A DNA stretch of 64,000 bases, taken from assembly GCA_038501195.1 (NCBI GenBank), contig JBBPUQ010000001.1:5332001-5396000 (forward strand), given 5' to 3'. The translations under genes and the position numbers were made by a program. Positions 36,361-49,381 of this stretch are shown one piece after another. The notes below the pieces were generated by a model. It had not been told where the DNA came from. It ran no database searches and saw nothing but the letters and a program-made list of their open reading frames with translations. This DNA comes from Nemania diffusa (Eukaryota > Ascomycota > Sordariomycetes > Xylariales > Xylariaceae). Each line of letters begins with the position of its first letter. Within the stretch, counting starts at the first letter, position 1.

Positions 36361-38485
36361 TTGCGCAAGGTCACCTTGTGCAGCTCAATTTCATTACAGC
36401 GAGCAAGAAATGATTCCCAAATTTATAATTAGCGTAAGCGAAGGAAAGAGATGCAATGGTGAATTCTCTCTGGCTTGAACCAATTTTGAAAAGAGGCCGG
36501 CGCTTCACATGTAATTAAGGTAACCTTCTTGCAACTATACGCGGAAGAGACCCCGGATCGGTTCCTGTATAGACTACATCATAACGCATATTATGTTATG
36601 TAAGTGGCAACCATTGGCCTCTCAAATCAGCCTTGTTCGACGCCTGCAGGTGTAGGCGTTTTCGCCATGTACCTAGTATGTATGCCCGCATAGGCAGGAG
36701 ACTATCATAACCTCCACACATCGTACTGTAGGTTATGGGTAGGGTGGTATTGACCACTGCGTACCTGGGCGGCAGTATGCAAAGCAATCGACCCCTACCG
36801 GCCAAACAACATATGATTGGGTGTCCTTCTATTTCAGCTTACCCTCAGCCTGCATGATAATGCGCCTGCGATCCTTCTGCAAGCTATCATGATCCCTGCT
36901 GCAGTCTTTCATTCGGAGCCCCTTGACTTTACTTACATTAAACACAGATAGATAGCATACGAAGCTTTTTTCTTTTCTCAATAGCCAGCCTATACCAATG
37001 GAGGGTTTATATGTAAATTTTACCTGGGTTGGGAATAAGTGGTAGGAGAGAAACAGATGTATGCGTAGTGATAATATCGTTATAGACTTGCAAGCGATTG
37101 AGGGGTTCCTTGTACCTGCATACTGCCATCCTTTTGCATGCAAATGCTGGGTTTTAGTACCATCTAACGAGCGACCAATCTTCTGCCTAGGAAGTATATA
37201 CAATAAGACACTCCAACAAGAATTGGTTTAATATCGTTACCGGGTTTCCGCTTTTAAGTACTTACTACTGCCGAAGAGGTGTTCAAGAATCAAAGGGACA
37301 AGGTAACATGGGGTTAATGTGATGATTGGTATCTATTTGGCTTCCTACTGACAAACAATCCAAGAACACGAATTATGCCGTACACACCCCTGTGGGCAAT
37401 ACTGTTAAATAGTAAAATCGGGGGATTTCCACATTTGATCTTGTCTTGTATAAACGAAATAAATCAAATGTTCGTTTAAATGTAGCTAGAAGTAATGTAG
37501 TTACTGAAATATTTAGTTCTACAAAAATCTGAAATAGGAAGATTAAGATACGAAAAGAAAATAACTGTGAAGGCAAAAGTGTCACAGTCCTAAGGTATGG
37601 CATTGCAAACCTAGATGTATAGGACACGAAATTAAAAGTCATAAAATAGTCGTTGGAAAGTTTCAAGAGTGCATTTTTAAATGTGTTCTACTTGATAACG
37701 TCTAAGGCCTTATATATCGACCTATTGACCGTATTTTATCAATAGCATATTCTCCCCCTAGAATTATTAAACTCCTTGACAGTATACCGCCCCATCAGCG
37801 GAAACTTGGGTAGCTACGTGTACGAAAAGTCGGGTCCGCTATCTACATATTTCTTTTTTATGGAATTTGAAAGAGTGATATTTGATTAATTACTTGACAA
37901 GGAACAATAATGCCACAAGTGATAGCGTACACGCAGTCATTCATTCCACCAGAATGAGCGGGCGGAATAGACATACATATATTATCGCCAACATGGCATT
38001 AGGTAGGTCGGGTAGGAATTAGGGTAGCAATGAATCATAAGATGCATATTAGGGAGGACGAGGAATTTTCATGTGGGCGTTATGCAATCTAGTAACTCAT
38101 CGTCTTTAATGACGTTTAATCGTTTCTGTCGTCAAGGTCGTTGATATCGTGACTGTTGTCAAGATTCCATAGTCGTAACGTTGTCATTCTGTCAGCTTCG
38201 TAATATCGTGAGGAATTCTACCAAAGGAGAGTCAATGCACGCGTTCATTCGTATACTCGTGACCTCGGACGAAGCCGGGGCGTGAAATGTGTTGTTAAAA
38301 CCACCTAGGATATTTCCATGTATGCATTTTGAACGGCTCGATACCTTTTTCCTTTCTGCATGGCACCAGCTGTTTGCTTGAGAGAAATTATTCGTGTAGA
38401 TGTCGGACACGTAAATGGAAAAAAGCCTAATACTAAAAAAAGAAGCCATCGCTATCTTAGCAATTCATATGTTGCCTGTTGGTAT
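36361..38485. other. AT-rich intergenic region
   Basis: This holds the promoter of the CorA-like gene and the 3' UTR of the 503-aa family gene. ORFs of 60-124 codons here have no family marks and look random. Confidence 0.45.
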
Positions 38486-40561
38486 TTACTCTTCTTCACT
38501 AGGAGTAGATCCGTCGTCATCAGGGCCATCACTGGGATCCTCCACAGATGGAGCAGAGATGGGGCTGAGGGTCTGCTTAAAGGACGCAGCCGCCGCGGCA
38601 CGGGTGAACTTGATCTGAAACGCGCCGGATCTTTTGCGCTGGAGATGCGGTTGATAGTCATTGCTGAACGAGTACACCTGGAGATCTCGTAACCAAATCC
38701 GGTGTGGGTCTTTGTGAATTAACCAATCCTCGGGAGGCTCAGGAGGTACTTTGAATCGAAGATTATCAGCAAACTAGAGAAGATAGTAGAAGTATCAAGT
38801 CCCCAATACAGAGACGAGACGTATTAATTAAAGAAATGGAAGAGGAGGATGAAGCATACTGAAAGCTGTCCAGAGGGGGCATCTCGCAAATGGGCCCTCC
38901 CATTCTACGACGTGTAAACGTAGGCCTTTGGTGTGAAAATCTTTCATGATACTCAAGTAACATCTCAACCCATTATTATCGATAATTTGGCTAAGAAGGT
39001 GTGTCAATGGGCCGCCTAAGGGGAGATAATATACGTCGTAGAGCACTTACGCTTGGAATAAGCGCCTTTCCCTCCGCATCCTGAGTTCATGCTGGTGAAT
39101 CCTGGGTATCCAATCGGCACGACTCTTGAGACAGATGAAGGTGCAGTAGAATAGCACGAGTTCTACTTTAGATTAGTACGCAGTCTCCATTAATTGGGGT
39201 AGGGGGCTGAAAGTATCCTTATAGTCAAATCAACGTAAAATACGAACCTTCCCACGTCAAGAATGCGAGGCTAGCCCAGGCATTGCTGCGTCTTTCAATC
39301 GAATTCCAATAGCTCAAGTATAAGTTGGACGAGGACTCCCTCTCAATCATAAGGCTTTCGATAGGACGGATGGAAACCCAAACTTCGCCATAGTTTAAAC
39401 ATTCACGGACGAGAATGTGAGGCGATAGATTGTCTTGCCGTATAAATATTATTATGGAGACACGATCATTCTCAAAAGATCTTCCAGACCGTTCGTTAGT
39501 TTCCCAGCGTGACGACTCGCGAGAGAGGAAGCCCGAGCTAGCTAGGTAATGACTGAAGATTGGAAAAGGAAATGAATCTTACCGCTTCACCAATATTTTG
39601 ACATTAGCAGAGTATGGCGGCAGCTGACCCATCTTGTGTAGGGTTCCAAAGACGTCAGACCTATTTATTATCAACGCAGTGCTCTAGTAGACAATAGCTG
39701 ATGCTAGTAGCTCACTTGCCACGATGTCTAAATTCTCGCCGGGACGGTAGTGGTTGCGTAAATATCGCCTCGGCCCAATGCGATTCCTACTAGAGTTAAT
39801 GAGGCCCCGGATATTGAGAATATTAGACTCACCGTTTGCTGATTCCAGAAGTCCAGTGCATTATCTCGCCTGGCATAGTCTGACCGGATAGGAATGGGGG
39901 GGCCTGCATGTTATCTTAGCCAGAATCTATCTGGACTGGTAGAATCGTGTGACTAACCTATTTGCCTAGCTTCGCGTAGTTGAAGAATTCGCAATCGAAG
40001 GGCCTCCATGGCGTTGACGTCAAAATTGGGGTCTCTGCTCAGGGACGGAATGAGGCTCTGTCAAGCATTATTGATCCGTAAGACGTACCTTGTCAACATG
40101 TAATCAAGTAGCCCCAGGAATTGATTGTACATGACGAATCTAGCTGGTAGGCTCGTACCTTCCAGCTCCCTCGACATAATATGATACATGGCCCTCCAAC
40201 GATGCTCTCTATTCATGGATTTGTCCTCGTAATACGTCATGATATCTCGAAGCGTGCGACACAGGCACGGCAGAATAACGTTGAGGTAATCGATCATGAC
40301 TGGCGCCTGCGACAGATATACTTGTGACTTATCGGCGAGGCCTCGGAGAAGTTGGCTTGTAATTTGAAGCTGATCGATGACAGCAGTGAGGTGTGGGTGA
40401 AGGTGTTCTGGAAGAGCAAGCCGTAGCTGCTGGAGACAGGAGCTCACTCTATCGGCACGCTCGGCTTCATGGCAACAACCGTCAATCATGAGCGGACCGT
40501 CCTGGGCGGCTCCATCTCGGGCCCCGACCCTTGAGGCCGGATTCCTTCCCCGTCTTTGCAT
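38486..40561 (-). CDS. Fungal protein of unknown function, nine exons
   Basis: Model: 40561-40089, 40037-39958, 39903-39833, 39786-39716, 39660-39583, 39480-39248, 39162-39051, 38990-38860, 38748-38486; 503 aa, in frame at all eight junctions. It matches the pattern of a large filamentous-fungal family that I know only as hypothetical proteins: an N-terminal helical part (LPCLCRTLRDIMTYYEDKS, RWRAMYHIMSRE, FDVNAMEALRLRILQLRE), a middle part (HWAEAIFTQPLPSR, SFENDRVSIIIFI) and a C-terminal beta-rich domain (ELVLFYCTFICLKSR, RRLFQAQIIDNNG, GLRLHVVEWEG, CPLWTAF, WLRDLQVYSFSNDYQ). A Ser/Asp/Glu-rich tail follows. No catalytic residues or membrane spans are recognised. Introns 6 (numbering from the first) and lower-confidence intron 8 use AAG-type or otherwise weak acceptors. 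Confidence 0.75.
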
Positions 40562-43276
40562 GATAGCGGGTACTTTACTGTGGCATTATGGCAGGTTGCC
40601 AAGAGGGGTTCAACTGAGGGCCTCCCATCCACCTTTTAATAATGTAGAAAGAAAACAAAGCCAAAGCAAAGCCCTAGATGATCTATTTTGGAGGGGTAGT
40701 GGTAGTGGTAGTGGTGGCGGTGGTGGTGGTACTAGGAGCTGAGCCGGCTCGAGGGCGGCTACGAGGGCGGCTACTATTAAGACGAACAGCGGAGGCTCCG
40801 CACAAGGTCGCCAGGGTTGGTTGTGTGGGGGAAAAGGTGAGTGTGGAATGGCTGGGAATTGGTATTATCTCTGCGAAATGCAGCTCATTTGACGTGGCCG
40901 GAGCCCAATGGGAGTGGGGTACTTTGATTGCGAAACGACCTGTCCCGCCGGACGCCACGATTTATTTTGACCTGACAATTTAGAACGAAGGGCCGGCCAA
41001 GCAGCAGTTGTCAGCGTGCTGTGCTGTGCTGATGGCTGATGGGCGCATGGAGATGCACTGATGATTGGGTATTATTATAACGTTCCATGTATGGGCATAG
41101 GTGCGTCGGCTTACCGTCACGATCAAGAATTGGATTGAGTGAGACACTGAGGGGATGTCCGATTGACTGCGATTGGAAAGAGAGATAGATAGACGGATGA
41201 ATTAATAGACGGGTAGACAGATGGACGAATACTACGATTCGCGTGCCGTTTGATATACCTCCCTATACATACCTGAGGGAGAGGGCATAGATCGAGATAT
41301 CGCCGGTATATTGATTAGGTATAGACAGCGAGACGGGTGGCTTGATGGCCCGATGACTTGGGTTGCTCGATTGCTCGATTAGCCGGAGAACCGCCTTCGC
41401 TAGGGATAAGGAATGACGGCCTATGACTGGAAGGGGGTACAGGATAGGTAACCTAGTGTTCAGATGTGGTCTTCCGTTGAGTGGCCGAAAGCTGTCAGTA
41501 AGGGACTGCCACGAAGCCAGAGCTGCGATTCAAGCAATCATAGGCGCCGGGGTAGTGGCACGACGCGGGATCAGGGTCCGGGCAGCGGTGCTTGTGGTGC
41601 TGCTTGTGGTGCTGCTTGTGCCGTTCTCCCACCATTCTCCCACCATGCGGAGATGGGAGATGAGAGATGGGGGGCACCACTTGCTTGCATGATCAATCTG
41701 CAAGATACCTGGTTGGCGGGATAGATATCATACGCATACATTACTGCGTGCTCTCGTCGGCTACGGGGTCATTCGCGCTAGCTGCGTCCTTCTGATGGCT
41801 CATATATTGGAAGCCAGTCGCACGTTCATCTTCATCTACTTCACGTGTTTTGTCTCGCAAACCTGCGCCAGCGCCGGCCTGTTGCGCCTCCTAAAACGCC
41901 ACATTTCATATTTCAACTATGTAGGTAAGTCGGCATCTGCAAAGAGAAAGGAAGAAAATGGGAGGAGTAGCACCAGACAACAGGTGGGGGAATTAATGGC
42001 CGCCGCGATTAAGAATCGGATCAGATGTGGAGAGCTATCTGGAGGGGTGAGCAGACGGAGACAATGTTTCCAGAGCAAACAAAGCCTTTGGTTAGGGATA
42101 CCACTGTATCATTGATTCAAGGCGATACCTACCTACCATCTGTCCAGTGCTTCCACAACCAACAACATGATAGGTGGGGGGTTAGAGTATCCTGCTGGGC
42201 CAGTGAATCTGTTCGAATAGCACGCAAGAAGAAAATAAAGGGCTGCGTAACAAACGGCGTTGGAGAAGAACGTGGGATGCTGGGCTTGGGGTGTTGGCGA
42301 CGCAATCAATGTCTTGCGCGATGACAACTTGCATATGCACCAGGCCAGAGGCAACCTCTGCAGAATCCCGGAGCAAGCAATGAATTGGCACCATTGGTTT
42401 ATCAAATCCTAGTCTTCAGCAAGTATGCGTATATTGGTGAGAAGAACCAGTTATGAGCTGTTGAACAAACAATCATCTCATGTGTAAGTTGTGGGTTTTT
42501 TTGGTCCATGTATTCTTCACTCGACATGAGGTAGGTGAATAGGTACATAAGAAACCCATCCGTATATAATACTAGGTACCTACATCTCTTACTATTCCAT
42601 TTGACATTTGGTTGAAAGCTAAGGCAGCTGCAACCAAGGGACTTGACCCGAGGAGCAATCAGGAGACATACGATGGATGCACTGTGCAACTACTAGAGCG
42701 CATAGGCAGGAGGTACTTTCATCACCATCGTAGTTGCACCGAATCATGTTGAATATAGTTCGCCTCAAGTATCGCGATTTGCACCCAAGGCTTAAGTTAT
42801 GAATTTGGGACTACTACTTGAGGAGTAGACTTATTGTGCTATCAAGCCATCATGGCTTTTGACGATCCTTTGAATGTTTGTTCGTCACGCATGATAAGCA
42901 TGGGAGTTATTGTATCGCGAACTGTTTGTGTCATATCTTACAACGCGGCGTCGTAGAGAATATTAATTCTCGTGGCCCTTATGGATATCGCAAGGCTGAG
43001 CTACGACAGCAGTGCCAGATTTAGAGCATCATAAAGCCCTTCCAGCAAGACGACACCCCCGAAAGCAAAACGAAGCATCATAAACCATTCCTATGCTTCA
43101 CAACACCGACCAGACCCATACGCAGTAGAGAAAATGAAACTTGCCACCCTGGCCACCTAGAGCTTTCGCAGCCAACGGGCCCGAGCATAGTCATCCCGTC
43201 ATGAAACGTCCTCTAGACCTCAATAGATAGGCGGCGGAGCTCGAGGTGCTCACACACTAGTCCTACTACCATTGCT
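40562..43276. other. Intergenic region with short simple repeats
   Basis: It holds the 503-aa gene promoter and the NHP6 3' UTR. It includes a GGT/GGTAGT microsatellite (about 40695-40730), a 12-bp tandem duplication CGAGGGCGGCTA at 40750-40773, GATA/GACA-like tracts near 41185-41225 and a GTGCTGCTTGTG duplication near 41588-41611. No gene is supported. Confidence 0.5.
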
Positions 43277-43753
43277 CTAATCAGATTCGGCCTGCGTGGT
43301 CTGAGTTAGTAAACTGGTGGCAATATGGACGACCATGGGGCACGCCTACCTGGTAAGCTTGCTTCTCGTCCTCGTATCGCTTCTTGTCTGCAGCAGCTTT
43401 CGCCTCGTATGGGGTTCGCTGCTTGTCGTTGAGGGCCTTCCATCGCTCACCGAGGATCTTGCCGACTTGGCCTATTATGGTATTAGCATGGGGTGAGCCA
43501 TAGAAGCTTGGAAGACGACGGGACCATACCGAAAGAGATACCAGGGTTCTCGTCGCGAACGTTCTCACGCTGCTCATTGGCGAAGAACATGTATGCAGAG
43601 AGACCACGCTTGGGAGCGTTGGGGTCTAACAACTCATTAGCAATAGGTCTACTAGGCTGCAATAGTTGCAAGGCTAAGGGACACCATACCCTTCTTGCCC
43701 TTTCTCTTCTCGACCTTGCCGGCCTTTCCGCGCTTGGTAGTTTCCTTAGGCAT
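43277..43753 (-). CDS. NHP6: HMG-box chromatin protein
   Basis: Model: 43753-43690, 43625-43530, 43471-43350, 43291-43277; 98 aa; introns of 64, 58 and 58 nt. NHP6 bends DNA non-specifically and works with FACT and in transcription by Pol II and Pol III. A Lys/Arg-rich N terminus ([20 protein letters not shown]) precedes one HMG box starting [20 protein letters not shown] and continuing [19 protein letters not shown] and [13 protein letters not shown], then ends AESD after a five-codon last exon. The size and layout equal those of fungal Nhp6. The ATG at 43753 is the only reasonable start. Confidence 0.96.
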
Positions 43754-46700
43754 GATGCAGAGATCTATGGTATATTGGAATTAGCGATACAGTTGAGCAA
43801 ACATTCATATGAGAACGTGAGTATATAGTATATGCATAATCATGGTGAAAAGTTTGAAGTGAGGCAGAGATGTAATTGCAAAGGCAGGTAGGTATTGAAG
43901 ATGCTAGCTCCCACTACTAGGAATGGTATCGCAATAGGGTTGATAGATCTTGCAATAATTGCGCCGATGATGAGGTAGGGGTGCGATCGCGTGTACATAG
44001 CGGTGGGTTTGATGGGAGATGTGCTGTTGTCGCATATTCAATTGAGCTCGCCAACGCGTGAAAACCGCGTCTTGAAGCTTAGAATAAGCTGGAGCAAGTG
44101 CCAACATACACTTTTAGAAGTTGCAGATGTGACAGAAATGCGTGATGCTGATGATAGAGCTGTTGCGTTGACCTGATGTCAGTGGATCTTGTTACCAATA
44201 GTCGTGGTAGTGACCGCGGTAGTGTTATGACAGGTGATAGTCCGCAGCAGTGCAATGCATGCGAACAGCGACAACTGGTGCAATGGGAAGATAAAAAGTA
44301 TCAACAATATTAAAAAACAGTAATTGATGCGACAGCTACACAATTGAGTGTAGTAGGAAATACGGCATGCGTTGATAGAGTGGGCGATGCGATGTTGTTG
44401 AGGTGACTTGGTGTTTGCAGTGCATGACCATACTAGGAGAGGTACTCACGATTTATATGCGTGGGCGCAGAGGGTAGCTGTGCGTATGTGTGGTGAGGTT
44501 GAGTGTGCGCAAGTGTTTGTATGGGAGACGATTTGGGTGGGAGTTTGTATGAGAGCAGAGAAGAGAGGGAAATTTGTATGGGGGGCGCCCTGGGCTACTG
44601 ACCTTTTCAGGGTGGGCGGGTGATTGTGTGAGAGCAGAGACAAGCTCTCCAATTTGTGACGGAGGGTGCGAGTCTATGGTGCGGGCGGGTGGGCGTGTGT
44701 GGTGCGTGTGAGCGACGGGGAAGCGTGTGGTGTGAGAGGGGAAAGGGAGGGCGCGTGCTGGTTCTGGCTCAGGCTTTCAGCAAGCCCAGCATTTTTCAAG
44801 GAGCTTCAGAGGTATTCTGAATGTAGGTAGGTTAGGTAGGTACAACTGTGTCGCTGGAGCGACGAGCACTGTATAATTTGGTGGCAGTCACTGCGAGACT
44901 CACTGTAATTTTGTATTGACTCTACTGTGGGTACCATACAAATACGGCAGTCTTCATGGGCTGCATAGTGTTGATTGCACAGTACTATTCTTTTCTTAGC
45001 TCCCACCTCTCTTGCAGCAGCTGGCTGTGGTGTGTTGCGTAAGGATGTGCCTTAGGTAGGTAGGGTAAAAGGTAGTGTACCTATGCAATCGATGCCAGTC
45101 TATTAATGTTCGCTGAGGAGTTCTTATCAGGGCTTTAATTGGCTACTCGGTCTAGTTTAGGTAGGTACTCCGGGTACCTCTGACTTGGTTGTGGTACTAC
45201 CGCCCGTTGTACCTGGTATCCTAATAACTACACTACCTCCTGCCCATCTACGTGTATACTGTCTAAGTTCCTTCTTTCTATGTTCTTCCTAAAATTCGTT
45301 TATTGATTTATTCCGTTCCCTTCAAATCTTTCTGCTGGATTGTACTATGACAATTGCATCGGGCCAAAGGTCTTTTGATGTGATACCTCCCTAGCAGCCC
45401 ATTCCTGTGCTGAGCCACCCATAAGGGTTGTCGTTGTATAAGCAGACTTGCAGCCTGCATTGAGACCTGTATCTCTGTACATATATTATTTGGGTATAGG
45501 TAACCTGCATCGACCTCCCTTGGTAGCCTGGAATGTAGTTTGATCAAGGGCAATGGCCTTAATCCTGAATGGCCCGTGATATATTTGACACTAGGGCTTG
45601 TTGTTATTCGCGGATCTGACTGCGTACTACTTGTTAGTATTCTGTCTCTTTCATTTGAGCCGTAGTCTATCTTCGTCTGTCGCACGCGCATCGTTCTCAT
45701 TGGAGACAAAGAGGAACATGAAAGAAAAGAACGTTAGGTGGAAACCCCAAACGATACCGAGGGATCTTATGATACGTGTTGGATAGTTGGATGTGAGATG
45801 AGCATCGTAGGGCGGGTTTGCGCATCTGCTGCCGTCTTTACTTTATTGTCTTGGAGCACTTACATCAATCAAGCCATCATACCCTTCCTTGGTAATAACA
45901 TTCCTTCCTTCCCTCAAAGCAGCTGTATTTCGTACTGTAGTGTGCCATTTATTCTGTATAAGCTGCCTTTCAGTTGCAAAGGGTCTAGAGACGCAGAAAA
46001 CATTGTTTTTGACCCTCCACATCCGGCGGTTGTTGGGTGCCCTGTTATGTATGCAGCCTTCTATCAGGCAGCCAGCCTTGTTTGGTTGGGCCTTTGCAAG
46101 CACGGCCCTCCTGTTTGTACGCATAGAGAGTACCTACCTAGATACCTACCTGACGCTTCGGAGAGGGGGGGTGAAGACGGCTGGCTCATGTACCTCGCCA
46201 CCCCTTGTTAGCGGGGGTGTACATGTTCCCAATCCTTTCCCACCTAACCTTAGTTGTAGAACTTTGACTAGGCCCCTGGTGTGTTTTGCTTTGCCTTGCC
46301 CGAATTTATGCTGGTCCGCAACGCGCTCTGCAGCTGATTACAACCATGCTAAAAAGCTAGTTGGGTTGTGGGAGTCTTCATGGCCCCCTCCTGGTGCGTG
46401 CCCGTGGGTTCCCTCCCCTTTCTCTCTTTTCTCCCTCTATGTAAGTCTCTGTCTGCCTGTCTTGGCCTGCTCAGCTCATGCCGAACCCCGCTAAAGAACA
46501 TTCTCATTCGTCACAGACAGACATCCTCCTCAAGACGGCTTATTGGCCTCTGATTCGTGCTTAGTCTTCTTTTTCTTTTGTTCCACCTCTGGAACTCGCT
46601 GATTCCAGAGTTTGACTATTGAGAATAATATTTAGCATGAATACTATGGTTCACGCAGAGTAGGTAGTTAGCCTGTTTATGCTAACAAAACCCAAAATAG

Positions 46701-48522
46701 GACGCGAGTGAACTTAAAAATAGCCGGCCTCCTACACATACGATAGAGAGAATGCTAGTGCTCGCGCGCGGGGCCGAGAGCATACGCGTAGACAATAATG
46801 GACGCCTCAGTGGTAGTGTATAGTGACCAGTCGACAAGGCCTATCTACCAATCACTTTAAACTGGCTGGCTCCTTTTAGCTTTGCATATGGAAGTGGTGT
46901 AATGTAACGCGGCAGGGACCCGGGCGAGAGCTTTCCTTGTAGTAGGTAACTGCCTAGTAACGTACTGTAGGTAGGCACAGCATACAGAGTAGGTGCATGT
47001 CCGCTATTTGCGTGTCATACGTCAAGACTATGTGTGGTCGGACAGACTGCGAGTGCCTACCCTTTTCGCCAAAGCTTTGCCAAGCACACATGCATTTCTA
47101 CAGTAGGGACAGTACCTAGAGCTAGGCAGGCATTGTGGCCTGTACCATGTAGTACTGCCCAGCTATCTGGTACCTACCTACCTCAGGTGTCTATCAGGAC
47201 AGGCGGGTCCAGAGTAGTGAGCTAACCATTTGAAGTCGTTTTATCTGGGTACCTACTTATTGTGTGCCCTCAGTCCGATTAACGCTTGGAGCCAAAAATA
47301 TCATGTAGGACTCGGATGGGAGAAGCGCATATGTGATGCCCAGTCGCACACGTTTGAGAAACAAAATTCATGCTGGTTTATGCAGTAGCCAATGCTAGCA
47401 ATGCTGGGGGCTGCCCACCATGGCTGTGTCTTGTTCTCATTTCCATCAGACGTGATCAGACGAGTGGTGTCAGGCATTTGGTGTGTTGCTATTCTGTATT
47501 TGAGCTCAGAGGCCCAGGCCGGGGTCTGATTCGCCCGACCAGCTAGACACTGTACCGCACTGGCTACACCGGGAGAGACTCGAGGAGAAGTGATGCAAGA
47601 AGACCCATACACTGTGCTTCTGCGCATGCTCGGGTGCGGTGACTCCACCGTCGACACCACGGCAGAGAAACCACACCAGATTTGGATTCGGCAAAAGCCA
47701 AAGCCATTTTTGTCACGGCTTAAGTGCTTGCGTCTCCGCTCGACGCTCGCCGCTCGAGGTAGGTAGATGCCTAGATAGTGCAAGGTGTGTGGAGGGATGA
47801 TTAGAACGCATCACCTACTGCACTACTATTAGTATGTAAGGACTCCTGTCCCCATTCACTTACATCACGTGTATTATACTACTTATAAATACACGCCTGC
47901 GGAGTATTCGGATACCTAGTTTTATAGCCTACCTTAGGGTAGCTAGCCTCCTATGTATTACCTACTTGACATGGATGTGCGTTCATTCTGCGCTGTTCAT
48001 CCTGTGAGTGAGTGTTAGGAAGCCACCCTCAAGCTGGATGAGCTGACGGCTCCGTAGTCCTTACGCACTCTTTAACAAGACGAAGTTTTCCGCATAGAAG
48101 CAGCTTAAGTTCTGCAGATGCCTTTTACTGGTCAGTTAAGCCGGCCGCGCTAAGCCTTGTCAATCATTCCGAAGACTTGGTATTGGCTGCCGTTGCCCCA
48201 TGCACTCCTGATACCTATCATATTGGCCTTCATGTACTCGAAAGCTACGACCTTTGTTCTTTAGATGACTAATAATCTGACAAGACATCGCTATGGTTTG
48301 CCTCCGACGCACGACCATACCGAGTCGGATGAGAACATTGGATTATTAGGTTATTCTAATATAATATCAGCTCGGCTTTCACACTTTCTAGCTTTGGGGG
48401 TTTGCTAGCAGACGCAATGGCTAGGAATTCGCGATATTGTCCTGGATTAGAGAAGCTTGTCGTCAAAACAAGCTTAAAAATATCCTTTTGGACCAGTTTG
48501 TATCTAACTACCGGTCATTCCC
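43754..48522. other. Long gene-free region (4.8 kb)
   Basis: The first part is the NHP6 upstream region. Between about 44408 and 44760 the plus strand is very rich in G and T with purine runs, an asymmetry common near fungal promoters. Further right it is AT-rich with many GGTAGGTA/CTACCTAC words (44823, 45055, 46125, 47180, 47758). Overlapping ORFs at 45598-46553 and 47301-47783 show no family marks, so no gene is called. Confidence 0.4.
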
Positions 48523-49381
48523 CTAAACCTCTTCCTCCGCCGGATCCAGTACTATGTCCTTCAGCTCTGCATCTCTCGCCCAATCAACGCCACTCCCTGC
48601 AACAATGGCGCTCGCCGTGTCTTTAAGGACTCGCCACCTTTGTCTACTCCCTTTCACTTCAGCTTCCAGTCTCGCGATCTCAATTGCATGCTCTGAGTCG
48701 CCGGAGAGCAGTCCAGCCCTGCCCTGGTCTGTCTCCTTTGCGAGGTCCAGTAGACGTTCTGCAAGAGTGATGTTCTCCCGGTTTAAATGTAAGGAACGCA
48801 CCTCAACGTCTGTTAGGTCAGAGAGTAGAGAGTGGAGCTCCTTGTTTTGGGGCGCAAGCGTACTAGTTGCGGCGTCTCGGTCTGTGAGCAGCGGAAGGAG
48901 ATCTCTGTTTTATGTTAGTTTGACCGTTTCACGGGGATGCGCAAGTATTTAATATGGCTCAGCGCGAAGTAATCGACAGCCAAGGTGAAGCACAATCGAA
49001 TTGTAGGAGAGCCCACCTTTCAATAGGCGAGGCTTTCGTCCCATTGTGCACGGCTTGTAGTATCGGATTTGCGCTCACAACGCTTGCAACTACCTCGTTG
49101 CGCAGCATATACCTAGCCCTCGAATCTAGGAGCTCCCCTTGCGCCATCTCTATGGTGCGCCCTGGGGTTGTATCTGTCAGGTAGGTTAGCAAGGGCGTAT
49201 ATTGAGAGGGAACTTAGAAGTAGAGGTGCAAGGGCCCTTTACCGGGAACATATTTTTTTTGCGCATTTAGCAGCGCAATCTCAAGCTGAAGCTGTTGTAG
49301 CCTATCGTGAAGCTCCAGTACCCTCTTCTCCTTATCAGAGAGAACGAGAGGCGTTAGGCCTTCTATAGACCCGTCTGCCAT
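48523..49381 (-). CDS. CENP-H: Kinetochore protein, CENP-H family (Fta3/Mcm16 type)
   Basis: Model: 49381-49243, 49173-49017, 48904-48523; 225 aa; introns of 69 and 112 nt. CENP-H is part of the inner-kinetochore CCAN complex with CENP-I and CENP-K. The N terminus is a coiled coil (DKEKRVLELHDRLQQLQLEI). The middle holds ANPILQAVHNGTKASPIERD and helical DLTDVEVRSLHLNRENITLA. The C-terminal RWRVLKDTASAIVAGSGVDW followed by ARDAELKDIVL is the typical CENP-H ending. The ATG at 49381 starts MADGSIEGLTPLVLS, a normal fungal N terminus. It is arranged head to head with ATG11. Confidence 0.85.

Noticed and set aside
45598..46553. Overlapping plus-strand ORFs of 61-201 codons
   Set aside because: Composition is irregular, no domains are seen, and frames overlap without splice logic.
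47490..47590. Possible minus-strand tRNA around GTCTGATTCGCCCGACC
   Set aside because: The loop lacks the GTTCRA core and no cloverleaf could be built.
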